Origin: a bacterium BMS3Abin06
GTDB taxonomy: Bacteria; Nitrospirota; Thermodesulfovibrionia; UBA6902
Assembly: GCA_002897895.1 (NCBI GenBank)
Contig: BDSY01000041.1
Span: forward strand, 1 to 64,000
Length of the DNA: 64,000 nt
Direction: 5' to 3'
Under the pieces are notes generated by a model. That model searched no databases, was not told where the DNA came from, and saw nothing but the letters and a program-made list of their open reading frames with translations. The position numbers and the translations under genes are program-made. Positions 34,500 through 42,452 of the stretch are shown here, one piece after another; the stretch's first letter is position 1, and every line of letters begins with the position of its first letter.

Positions 34500-35479
34500 A
34501 CCGGACAAAGATGAAGGAGCTTATTGATCAGGCTAAAAATATATTAAGGATAGAAGCAGAGGCGGTAAATGCACTTATTAACCGTATTGACGAAGCATTT
34601 GCAGAAGCTGTTGATATCATGTCTTTGTGCACAGGCAAGATCGTGGTTACGGGCATGGGTAAATCCGGTCTTGTCGGTAAAAAAATAGCTGCAACCCTTG
34701 CATCTACAGGGAGCCCGGCCTTATTCCTGAATCCTGCTGAAGGCAGCCACGGTGATGTCGGCATGGTCTCAAAAGGTGATGTTGTGCTTGCGATATCAAA
34801 CAGCGGTGAAACAGAAGAGATTATAAGAATACTTCCGACCCTCAAGAGACTGGATATCAGGATTATTGCCATGACAGGGAATTCTCAATCAGTGCTTACA
34901 AAGATATCGGATGTTTCCCTTGATGTCTCGGTTAAGGAAGAGGCTTGCCCCATGGGACTTGCGCCCACGGCATCTACAACCGCTGCCCTTGCAATGGGGG
35001 ATGCCCTGGCCATTACACTTCTGAACAAAAAAGGCTTCACAGAGGATGATTTTGCATTTTTCCACCCCGGTGGAAACCTTGGCCGAAAACTGCTTCTGAC
35101 TGTTGAGGACCTTATGCATACAGGTGAGGCAATTCCGTCAGTGCATTCAGGGACGCTTATGAAGAAAGCCATAATAGAGATTTCCTCCAAGAGACTGGGT
35201 ATAACATCAGTAGTGGATGATAATAATAAATTACTGGGTGTTATAACAGACGGTGATCTCAGGAGGGAGATAGAAAAACGGGGTTCGGCTTTCTTTTCTC
35301 TCAAGGCAGGGGATGTTATGACCCACCGTCCGAAAACTATTAGAAAAAACATGCTTGCGGCAAAGGCTGTGTCATTGATGGAGAAGCACTCGATAACGGT
35401 TCTCATTGTTGCCGATGAAAAGGATAATATAGAAGGAGTAATTCATTTACATGACCTGCTGAAGTCGGGGATTGTTTGA
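34487..35479 (+). CDS. kdsD: Arabinose-5-phosphate isomerase KdsD (SIS + two CBS)
   Basis: 330 aa. Converts ribulose-5-phosphate to arabinose-5-phosphate. SIS domain (about 35-180) with 'VTGMGKSGLVGKKIAATLASTGSPALFLNPAEGSHGD' spread over its start and 'APTASTTAALAMGDALA'; two CBS repeats follow ('LMHTGEAIPSV', 'VMTHRPKTI'). The first ATG overlaps kdsA; an internal ATG at 34511 is an alternative start. A heptamer array follows directly after the stop. Confidence 0.93.
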   Translation: MAGVNRTKMKELIDQAKNILRIEAEAVNALINRIDEAFAEAVDIMSLCTGKIVVTGMGKSGLVGKKIAATLASTGSPALFLNPAEGSHGDVGMVSKGDVVLAISNSGETEEIIRILPTLKRLDIRIIAMTGNSQSVLTKISDVSLDVSVKEEACPMGLAPTASTTAALAMGDALAITLLNKKGFTEDDFAFFHPGGNLGRKLLLTVEDLMHTGEAIPSVHSGTLMKKAIIEISSKRLGITSVVDDNNKLLGVITDGDLRREIEKRGSAFFSLKAGDVMTHRPKTIRKNMLAAKAVSLMEKHSITVLIVADEKDNIEGVIHLHDLLKSGIV

Positions 35480-35481
35480 TG

Positions 35482-35516
35482 AATTACGAATTACGAATTA
35501 GGAATTACGAATCAGG
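35482..35516 (+). repeat. Heptamer tandem repeat ahead of kdsC
   Basis: Five units of 7 bp: AATTACG, AATTACG, AATTAGG, AATTACG, AATCAGG, filling the gap between the kdsD stop and the kdsC start. Same unit family and same coding-strand orientation as the arrays ahead of queC and pcm. Confidence 0.92.
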
Positions 35517-35524
35517 AACTTGCT

Positions 35525-36055
35525 ATGACCAATAAAAGGATTAAAGAAAAGGCCGGGAAAATAAAACTGCTTATTCTTGACGTTGACGGCGTTATGACTG
35601 ACGGAAGCATTATCCTTGATAATGAAGGCAATGAATTGAAAAGATTTCATGTAAGAGACGGACATGGTATAAAAATGATTCAGAAAGCAGGTATAACAGT
35701 CGGGATTATTACCGGAAGAAAATCAAATGTTCTTAAATTAAGAGCAAAAGAACTCGGGATTAAAGAGGTTTATCAGAAGGTTTTTAAAAAATCGCTGGTC
35801 TATGAAAAGCTTCTTGAAAAATATGAATGCAAAGATGATAATGTGGCTTTTATGGGCGATGATATAGTAGACCGGGAGCTTTTTAAAAGGGCGGGGCTCA
35901 CTGCCGCTCCTGCCGACGCCGAGGAATATGCAAAAAACTGGGCTGACCTTGTCACAAAAAGGGGAGGGGGCAGGGGGGCCGTAAGGGAGTTTGTGGATTT
36001 GATCCTGAGATCATCAGGACTCTGGGAAAAGGTTTCAGGGGAATCCCTTGATTAA
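35525..36055 (+). CDS. kdsC: Kdo-8-phosphate phosphatase KdsC
   Basis: 176 aa HAD-family phosphatase. Nucleophile motif 'LLILDVDGVMTDGSI', motif II in 'GIITGRKS' and motif III 'VAFMGDDIVDRELFKRAGLTAAP' are seen. Removes phosphate from Kdo-8-P before activation by KdsB (absent here). The start at 35525 has no clear ribosome binding site because the heptamer array occupies the upstream region. Confidence 0.93.
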   Translation: MTNKRIKEKAGKIKLLILDVDGVMTDGSIILDNEGNELKRFHVRDGHGIKMIQKAGITVGIITGRKSNVLKLRAKELGIKEVYQKVFKKSLVYEKLLEKYECKDDNVAFMGDDIVDRELFKRAGLTAAPADAEEYAKNWADLVTKRGGGRGAVREFVDLILRSSGLWEKVSGESLD

Positions 36056-36058
36056 CAT

Positions 36059-36580
36059 ATGATTAACATACCTACAGTTATTACATTTAGCAGAATCGTA
36101 ATAATCCTGCCGTTTATTTTAGTTGCCCCGGACCATCCATTGCTTGGAGCAGTGCTCTTTGCGGTTGCAGCCTTAACCGACCTTCTTGACGGATATATTG
36201 CAAGAAAATCAAAACAGGTCACAAAGTTAGGAATCCTCCTTGATCCCATAGCCGATAAGCTGCTGGTAATAGCCGCTCTTATCGTGCTTGTTGATATGGA
36301 GATTGTTCAGGCATGGATAGCCATTATTATCATAGCGAGGGAGTTTATTGTAACAGGACTGAGGGTTGTCGCCCTTACCATGGATATTATAATCCCTGCT
36401 GAAATGGGCGGCAAGCTGAAAGTAACCGCACAAATTTCGTCCATACTTGTTCTCTTTGTGGATAAGTCATTCATGTTTGCCGATTTATACGCCATTGGAA
36501 TTACACTGCTCTGGATAGCCATGATCCTCGGTATTGTATCGGGGATTCAGTATTTCATTTTATTCTGGAAACGTGTATGA
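36059..36580 (+). CDS. pgsA: CDP-diacylglycerol-glycerol-3-phosphate phosphatidyltransferase
   Basis: 173 aa, multi-pass membrane enzyme that makes phosphatidylglycerol phosphate. The CDP-alcohol phosphotransferase motif is intact as 'DLLDGYIARKSKQVTKLGILLDPIADKLL'. N-terminal 'NIPTVITFSRIVIILPF' is family-typical. Overlaps plsY by 4 bases, linking two phospholipid steps. Confidence 0.95.
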   Translation: MINIPTVITFSRIVIILPFILVAPDHPLLGAVLFAVAALTDLLDGYIARKSKQVTKLGILLDPIADKLLVIAALIVLVDMEIVQAWIAIIIIAREFIVTGLRVVALTMDIIIPAEMGGKLKVTAQISSILVLFVDKSFMFADLYAIGITLLWIAMILGIVSGIQYFILFWKRV

Positions 36581-37236
36581 TAAGCGCCGCCCTTTCATTT
36601 AACTACTTCTTATATCTGATAATCCCTGCTGCCTTTTTATTGGGCTCTGTTCCTTTTGGGATACTTTTTACCCGAAGCAGGGGAATAGACATAAGAAGCA
36701 CAGGCAGTAAAAATATCGGGGCTACGAATGTTTTGAGAGCAGCTGGAAAAGCGCCGGCCCTCATGACCCTGGCCGGTGATTTACTAAAGGGGGCCTTATC
36801 GGTCATGCTTTGCAGGGTCATAATAATGAATCTGAACCTCGGCGATCAACCCCCGGAATTTGCCGTCACAGTTGAAGACCTCTGGATGGGAATTGCGGGA
36901 CTGGCTGCTGTACTGGGGCACATGTTTTCAGTATTCCTTTCATTTAAGGGAGGAAAAGGGGTAGCTACAGGCTTTGGTGTGTTATTGGTTTACAGTCCTT
37001 TGGTTGCAGGCATAATGCTTCTTGTCTGGCTTTCTGTTGCATTCATTTTCAGGTATTCCTCATTGGCGGCAATAATTGCGGTTGCTGCAATGCCGTTTAT
37101 GTTGGCATTGTTTAAATCTTCAGCTATTAAAATTACATTTGGTATATTGCTTGCCGTTCTGATAATCTTTAAACACAGGGCCAATATCAGGAACATCATT
37201 GCAGGGACGGAGTCAGGGATTGGGAAGAATAATTAG
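36577..37236 (+). CDS. plsY: Acylphosphate:glycerol-3-phosphate acyltransferase PlsY
   Basis: 219 aa, several membrane helices. Transfers an acyl group from acylphosphate to glycerol-3-phosphate. Family motifs: 'LLGSVPFGILFTRSRGIDIRSTGSKNIGATNVLRAAG' (about 20-56), 'FLSFKGGKGVATGFG' and a late 'IIFKHRANIRNI'. Its stop codon TAG lies inside the first unit of the downstream heptamer array. Confidence 0.94.
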   Translation: MISAALSFNYFLYLIIPAAFLLGSVPFGILFTRSRGIDIRSTGSKNIGATNVLRAAGKAPALMTLAGDLLKGALSVMLCRVIIMNLNLGDQPPEFAVTVEDLWMGIAGLAAVLGHMFSVFLSFKGGKGVATGFGVLLVYSPLVAGIMLLVWLSVAFIFRYSSLAAIIAVAAMPFMLALFKSSAIKITFGILLAVLIIFKHRANIRNIIAGTESGIGKNN

Positions 37237-37265
37237 GAATTAGGAATTAGGAATTAGGAATTACG
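37231..37265 (+). repeat. Heptamer tandem repeat ahead of queC
   Basis: Five units: AATTAGG four times then AATTACG. It begins in the last codons of plsY, supplies the plsY stop codon and ends one base before the queC ATG, replacing any normal ribosome binding site. Same family as the arrays at 10580-10646 and 35482-35516. Confidence 0.93.
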
Positions 37266-37266
37266 A

Positions 37267-38022
37267 ATGTCATTTAAAGATATGAAACTTGCAGTAGTTC
37301 TTTTGAGCGGCGGTGTTGATTCCACAACTACGTTGGCTATAGCCAAAGCTGAAGGCCGTGAAATATATGCCCTGAGTTTTGCCTATGGACAGAGGCATAA
37401 GATAGAACTTGAATCAGCCCGCAGGATCGCAGAAAAATTCAATGTAAAAAAATATCGTGTTGTCAATTTCGATCTCAGGGACATAGGCGGTTCTGCGCTT
37501 ACTTCTGATATGGAAGTGCCTAAATCCATGAAACGGGGAAGCGGAGAAACGGAGAGACGGAGAAATGAACATGTTATCCCCGTGTCGGATAGCATCCCCG
37601 TTACATATGTTCCGGCCAGAAATACTATCTTCCTCTCCTTTGCCCTGGCATGGGCGGAAACACTTGAAGCTGAAGATATTTTTATCGGGGCAAATGCCGT
37701 TGATTACAGCGGCTATCCTGATTGCAGGCCTGAATTTATCAAGGCTTTTGAAGATATGGCAAACCTGGCCACAAAAGCATCTGTTGAAGGAAAGGTTAAG
37801 TTCAAAATACAGGTTCCGTTAATAAAACTCACCAAAGCTGAAATAATCAAAAAAGGGACTGAACTTGGTGTTGACTATTCCCTGACCTGGAGTTGTTACG
37901 ACCCTGTTACAGAACAGAACAAAGAATCAGGACAATATAAGCCGTGCATGCGATGCGACAGTTGCCGGTTAAGGGCCAAAGGATTTAAGGAAGCAGGGGT
38001 AAAAGACCCTTTAATAACTTAA
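37267..38022 (+). CDS. queC: 7-cyano-7-deazaguanine synthase QueC
   Basis: 251 aa. ATP-dependent conversion of CDG to preQ0 in queuosine synthesis. PP-loop '[17 protein letters not shown]', '[18 protein letters not shown]', '[13 protein letters not shown]', and zinc site 'SCYDP...[10 protein letters not shown]'. An internal ATG at 37282 (MKLAVVLL) is nearer to usual QueC starts. Odd: an insertion of about 10-15 residues ('[13 protein letters not shown]') before the [11 protein letters not shown] strand is encoded by a low-complexity (A)CGGAGA-type repeat, 37533-37565. Confidence 0.93.
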   Translation: MSFKDMKLAVVLLSGGVDSTTTLAIAKAEGREIYALSFAYGQRHKIELESARRIAEKFNVKKYRVVNFDLRDIGGSALTSDMEVPKSMKRGSGETERRRNEHVIPVSDSIPVTYVPARNTIFLSFALAWAETLEAEDIFIGANAVDYSGYPDCRPEFIKAFEDMANLATKASVEGKVKFKIQVPLIKLTKAEIIKKGTELGVDYSLTWSCYDPVTEQNKESGQYKPCMRCDSCRLRAKGFKEAGVKDPLIT

Positions 38023-38155
38023 AGCAAATCATTTGCCTGCAGCCATCATCCAAGGCATCAAAACAGTAGTAATAATCCCGCTCAACAGTCCCGGCTTCAG
38101 CCCGCTCTCCGGGAATGAAAGACTGATTGCTATCAGTAGCTGTTAATGTTAAAGG

Positions 38156-41100
38156 TTAACTCAAAAGAAAATTGAAATCGGATTTGGAAATTGAGAGGTT
38201 TTTTTTGCTTCCTTTTGTATCGTCCATAACAGCTTTGTAAAGGGCGAGCTTCTTTTTCTTCAGCTTCATCATCTTCTCTTCTATTGTGTGATGTGTGAGT
38301 ATCCTCGTGACCGTTACCTTGTTTTTCTGGCCTATCCGGTGCGCCCTGTCGGATGCCTGGTTTTCTACTGCAGGGTTCCACCACGGGTCAAGGTGAAAGA
38401 CATAGGATGCCTTTGTGAGGTTCAGTCCCTGTCCGCCTGCCTTGAGGCTCAGGAGGAATACGGCAGGGCCTTTTTCAGACTGGAATTTTTCGATGAGCTT
38501 TTTTCTCTTGCCCACAGGTGTAGAGCCGTCTAACCTGATGAAATCCATCCTGTTTTTTCCAAGGTCTTTTTCGAGTATATCCAGAAATGATGTGAACTGT
38601 GAAAATACAAGTGAGCTGTGGTCTTCGTCCTGAAGTTCTTTAAGCTGGGCAATAAGGAAATCAATCTTGGGCGAGGCTTCTTTTATGTCTCCGGATATCA
38701 GGGCCGGGGAGACGCATAACTGCCTGAGTTTTAAAATCGCCGTAAGGGCAATAATCTTTGCCTGTGCCGCTGTCTTGCTTTTGTAAGCATCGTCGATTTT
38801 TGATTTGACCTGCTCCACGGTCTTTTTGTAAAGGGCCTTCTGCTTTTCAGTCAGTTCAAGGTAGATATCGTTCTCTATCTTCGGGGGCAGCTCTTTTAAT
38901 ATCTTCTCCTTGGTCCTTCGAAGGACAAACGGTCTTGTCCTGTTAATTATCATGTCCAGGGCAGGTGAGGCATCCTGTTTTATCAGGGGTTTGAATTTCT
39001 CGTATTCACCTAACAGTCCGGGAAGGACAAGGTCAATGATCGAGTAGTATTCCCCGACGTGGTTTTCAAGCGGCGTGCCTGTCACTGCCATATTGAAATT
39101 GGCGCTGAGCTGCCTCACGGCCCCTGTTGTATCAGCGTATATGTTTTTTATTGCCTGGGCCTCGTCAAATATGATTACATCAAAGCGGATATTTTTGAGC
39201 TTTTCAATGTCCCTGCGCACAAGGCCGTATGTTGTAAGCACGATATCATATCCTTCAAATGAGGTGTCCCGTTCTTTGCCTGTATAGAGATATATCTTCA
39301 GCCGCGGATAGAATCTGTTTATCTCGTTTTCCCAGTTAAAGAGGAGACTCGGCGGGACTACTATAAGGTGTGCAGATGATTTTTCTTTGACGGGAAATTT
39401 AACCAGACCTTCCTTTATCCCGCCGAGCAGGGTAATTGCCTGGATAGTTTTTCCTAATCCCATGTCATCAGCGAGGCATGAGCCGAACCTGTTCTCGTAG
39501 AGAAATGAAAGCCAGTAGTAGCCCTCTTTCTGATACGGCCTGAGCTTTGCTTTCAGTTTTGAGGGCAGGGGGCGTGCATTGATTTTTTCAAAGCGGCCCA
39601 GGCGTTCCATTATCTCTTCATCTTCGGGAGGGAGCTTGACCTTAACCCCGCTGCGCCTGAGCTCTACCCAGTCCAGAATCTGAAGCCTCGGGACCCGTAC
39701 TATCTCTTTTTCCCTTGCGCTGCTCTTTGACAGGTTTCCGTTTTGGTATATCGTTGAGATAATATTGAATATTCTCTGTGCATTGGTGTCCATTATCCGT
39801 ATGGCGCCGTCCCTGTCCGCTACTGTTTTTTTCCTGAGCATCTCCATCCATTCTGCTTCGTCAACGAGTTTGCCGTCGCACCTGATCTGGGGTTTGATCT
39901 CAAACCAGTCTATCCCTGTTCTCCTGTTTGCATCAAAGGCAAAGTCCCACTTTGATTCGAGCACTCGCCGGCTATTGAAGAATAACTCAATATTGTGCTC
40001 CCTGAATTTTTCATAAAGCAGCGGCAGTTTTTCATACAGGACTTGAGACGGTACCTGCATTTCATCGTGTTCGGAAATGCCTTTAAATATCTGCCAGCCG
40101 AAAATCTCATAGGGGATTTTGTAAAGCATGGCCTCTTTTTCTTTATCAACAGGAGATACAATCCAGTTTCCGTCATGTAACTGCAATTGTTTTTCATTAG
40201 CCAGAAAGACCCCGAGGTAATCATTGAGGAATCTGCGGGCCTCACGTTTTATCGGGGCGCGTTTAAAGTCTCCTTGCGACAGAACATCCTTAATTGTCCT
40301 GATCGCGCCTGTTTTTGTATTGGCTGAGATCATCTCAAAGAATGCCCTGTACAGGAATGCCCTCCGTTTATTAGCCCTTAAGAAGCTGCTGAGTCTGTAA
40401 TCTATTGACCTGAAGAAATCGAAGAGATTAAATGAAGGGGACTGTATTAAACCGTTGAGGCTGCATTCGGCCTTTATTATAAAAAAATCACCTTTTTGTT
40501 TTGCCGGAGTGACGGTTGCCCGGTACGTATGTGTGGCTTCCGTTATTTTGCATTCACTGCCCTGCGTTCTCATGATCAGGTCATCAGGTATCACTTTATC
40601 CGCAGGCGGTGAAGGAAAGATGATCTGGATTTTTTTAAACCTCCGTGCCGCTATCCTGAATGATTCCTTTGGCGCTTTCATAGTGAAATCATCGTCATAA
40701 CCGGTGAAGTCCAGTAAGTTATTCCAAAGCCTCCAGCCAATGGTGTTTTTTAAATATCCTGTCTTTCCCGCGTCAAGAGCAATAATAAAATCATTTTCAA
40801 TAAAAAAATTGCCGATCTCCCTGCCTTTGTCAATGCAGAGTTTTTGCACTATTACATGATTTTTCTTTGTATCTATTTCTGTTTTGCATGAGTAAGACAG
40901 AGATTCATCAAATTCAAGTGCTTTCTCCCTGCCGCCGGTTTTAAGGATAACCGGATGTTTATTGCCGTATTCGCGGAGGTATCTTTTAAAGTAGTAAAGT
41001 GAATAAGAGGGCGCTGATACTAATGATTCAAGCTCCATGGGGGTGCCTTTTGCATAAGGACGTACTCTCCTGTTATGGTTCATAACATATACTTCGGGAC

Positions 41101-41578
41101 CTGAAGAATTCAGTTCGAGAGTGATGGAATATCCGGCGGACTCGGCTGATTTATCCGGTATCGGTGCTGCGGCAACCGTGTTGAAGAAACGCGCGGATAT
41201 GGAATTTCTGTACTCAAGATCCTGTGACGGATATCTGAAAGAGGCAGGCTGCAAGATGTTTTTTATCGTGATGAGCGTGCAGATAACATGCCTGCATTGA
41301 GTGTACGGCGTCCATGCAGGGCAGTTGCAGAATAGCGAAAGATAATTGCCGGTCTGAGAAATATCAACCGTATAATGCCTGCCACCGCGTACTATGGCAG
41401 TGAGCGTAGAGAGATCATCATTCCATTTGAAGTCCAGCAGGCTCTTGGTTTTATAATAATCAAACCCTCGAAGCACATACTCCTTTGGGGCCATGGAATA
41501 AATTGAATTGGCCTGAAAAGATTCAAGGGCATTAAACAGGTTTTTTTGATTAACGTCGATTATATTATCATTTAACAT
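38156..41578 (-). CDS. SNF2-family helicase with N-terminal SWIM zinc finger
   Basis: 1140 aa. SWIM domain near residues 85-105 ('FCNCPAWTPYTQCRHV'), a long middle region, then a SWI2/SNF2 ATPase: motif I 'DDMGLGKTIQAITLL' near 700, DEAQ in 'VIIFDEAQAIKN', 'TGTPLENHVGEYYSI', and the C-terminal helicase half with 'SQFTSFLDILEKDL', 'LSLKAGGQGLNLTKAS' and 'RAHRIGQKNKVTVTR'. Such proteins move along DNA, displacing or remodelling nucleoprotein; the exact role in bacteria is mostly unknown (HepA/RapA-related). Stands alone on the minus strand. Confidence 0.9.
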   Translation of the reverse strand: MLNDNIIDVNQKNLFNALESFQANSIYSMAPKEYVLRGFDYYKTKSLLDFKWNDDLSTLTAIVRGGRHYTVDISQTGNYLSLFCNCPAWTPYTQCRHVICTLITIKNILQPASFRYPSQDLEYRNSISARFFNTVAAAPIPDKSAESAGYSITLELNSSGPEVYVMNHNRRVRPYAKGTPMELESLVSAPSYSLYYFKRYLREYGNKHPVILKTGGREKALEFDESLSYSCKTEIDTKKNHVIVQKLCIDKGREIGNFFIENDFIIALDAGKTGYLKNTIGWRLWNNLLDFTGYDDDFTMKAPKESFRIAARRFKKIQIIFPSPPADKVIPDDLIMRTQGSECKITEATHTYRATVTPAKQKGDFFIIKAECSLNGLIQSPSFNLFDFFRSIDYRLSSFLRANKRRAFLYRAFFEMISANTKTGAIRTIKDVLSQGDFKRAPIKREARRFLNDYLGVFLANEKQLQLHDGNWIVSPVDKEKEAMLYKIPYEIFGWQIFKGISEHDEMQVPSQVLYEKLPLLYEKFREHNIELFFNSRRVLESKWDFAFDANRRTGIDWFEIKPQIRCDGKLVDEAEWMEMLRKKTVADRDGAIRIMDTNAQRIFNIISTIYQNGNLSKSSAREKEIVRVPRLQILDWVELRRSGVKVKLPPEDEEIMERLGRFEKINARPLPSKLKAKLRPYQKEGYYWLSFLYENRFGSCLADDMGLGKTIQAITLLGGIKEGLVKFPVKEKSSAHLIVVPPSLLFNWENEINRFYPRLKIYLYTGKERDTSFEGYDIVLTTYGLVRRDIEKLKNIRFDVIIFDEAQAIKNIYADTTGAVRQLSANFNMAVTGTPLENHVGEYYSIIDLVLPGLLGEYEKFKPLIKQDASPALDMIINRTRPFVLRRTKEKILKELPPKIENDIYLELTEKQKALYKKTVEQVKSKIDDAYKSKTAAQAKIIALTAILKLRQLCVSPALISGDIKEASPKIDFLIAQLKELQDEDHSSLVFSQFTSFLDILEKDLGKNRMDFIRLDGSTPVGKRKKLIEKFQSEKGPAVFLLSLKAGGQGLNLTKASYVFHLDPWWNPAVENQASDRAHRIGQKNKVTVTRILTHHTIEEKMMKLKKKKLALYKAVMDDTKGSKKNLSISKSDFNFLLS

Positions 41579-41675
41579 AACTGATTCCTGTTGAGGAAAT
41601 TCCAGGTTGTTACACTGGTACTAAATTACACCAGATACCCCCCGGAGTTCAAGTGCGTGGTCAACCGGACGGGCA

Positions 41676-41697
41676 GGGGCAATTCATAAATTGCCCC
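41676..41697. other. Perfect 9-bp hairpin between divergent genes
   Basis: GGGGCAATT-CATA-AATTGCCCC forms a perfect stem with a 4-base loop between the divergently oriented helicase and glutaredoxin genes. There is no T-run on either side, so it is not a typical terminator. It could be a regulator binding site or mRNA leader structure. Confidence 0.5.
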
Positions 41698-41782
41698 TGA
41701 ATCTTGCCGCAACATCGTTTTTCAGTGCGCACTTGCGTACATGCATATTCTATGGTATTAAGTAATTAAAAGGAGGCGGCTC

Positions 41783-42019
41783 ATGAGTGATAAAAACATA
41801 GTTGTCTACAGCCAGCCGGGCTGAATTTTCTGCGAAAAAGTGAAAGAGTATCTTTCACAAAAAAAGGTTGAATTCACTGAACGTGATGTCTCAAAAGATG
41901 CGGAAGCCGTAATTGACTTAAAGAATATGGGAGTTATGACTACACCGGTTACCGTAATTGAGGACCAGGTAGTGGTCGGCTTTGACCGGCAGAAAATTGA
42001 ACAACTGCTGGGTATCTGA
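41783..42019 (+). CDS. Selenocysteine-containing glutaredoxin (UxxC)
   Basis: Not in the ORF track because codon 14 is TGA (41822-41824). Read as Sec the 78-aa product is a complete glutaredoxin: strand 'IVVYSQPG', active site U14-I-F-C17 in place of C-x-x-C, helix 'EKVKEYLSQKKVEF', cis-Pro motif 'MTTPVTVI' and 'VGFDRQKIEQLLG'. No other stop occurs. AAAAGGAGG is well placed before the ATG. A hairpin (GTGAAAG, loop AGTAT, CTTTCAC) begins 15 nt after the TGA with a G as second loop base, 24 nt after the UGA, fitting a bacterial SECIS. The window also has a Sec-type formate dehydrogenase. Sec should lower the active-site pKa and strengthen reductase activity. A stop mutation is the alternative. 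Confidence 0.87.
41840..41858 (+). promoter_or_regulatory. Candidate bacterial SECIS element of the glutaredoxin
   Basis: Seven perfect base pairs GTGAAAG/CTTTCAC close a five-base AGTAT loop. bSECIS elements sit just 3' of the UGA and need a G among the first two loop bases; here G is second. Spacing UGA to that G is 24 nt, within the known range. The segment also encodes KVKEYLS, the normal helix of the protein. Confidence 0.7.
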
Positions 42020-42047
42020 ATATTTGCTATTGAAGCAGGTTCAGAGG

Positions 42048-42251
42048 TTATCCGGCTATCCTGTAACCGGCGTTCCTGACGGCATCTGTAATTGTATCCG
42101 TATCTGTCTTTGACTCGTCATAAACAACCTTTGCAGTACCTACCGCAACTTCCGAGGCGCTTACTCCTTCAACGCCCTCAATGGCCTTTTTGACACTCAT
42201 TACACAATGCCCGCAGCTCATGCCGTCTATTTTCAATGTGATTTCAGACAT
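42048..42251 (-). CDS. CopZ-like copper chaperone (HMA domain)
   Basis: 67 aa from the ATG preceded by GGAGGGATGAA; the track's start adds eight residues. Ferredoxin-like heavy-metal-associated domain with 'IDGMSCGHCVMSVKKAIEG' as the Cu(I)-binding CxxC. Expected to hand copper to the ATPase CopA encoded 200 bases away on the opposite strand. Convergent with the Sec-glutaredoxin gene, 28 bases apart. Confidence 0.88.
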   Translation of the reverse strand: MSEITLKIDGMSCGHCVMSVKKAIEGVEGVSASEVAVGTAKVVYDESKTDTDTITDAVRNAGYRIAG

Positions 42252-42452
42252 TTCATCCCTCCATGATTGATTCAATAACCGATTGTTTTCTTAATCCAAA
42301 ATTTACAACTAAATTGTGAAGAAAATATGAAAGAAAAATTTGTAATACCTATTTTTAACGGGTTTGATGATATAATTTTTATGGAGAGAACAAATCATCT
42401 TTTCCCCCGGACGAATACAGAGGGATAGAAAGGCTTTAAAGGAAGGAGCATC

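Noticed and set aside
38133-38384. 83-aa ORF and other short ORFs inside the SNF2 helicase gene
   Set aside because: Shadows of the 1140-aa gene in other frames.
41822-41824. TGA as a nonsense mutation making the glutaredoxin a pseudogene
   Set aside because: It falls exactly on the catalytic Cys codon, the rest of the frame is undamaged, a SECIS-like hairpin follows, and the organism shows Sec use elsewhere.
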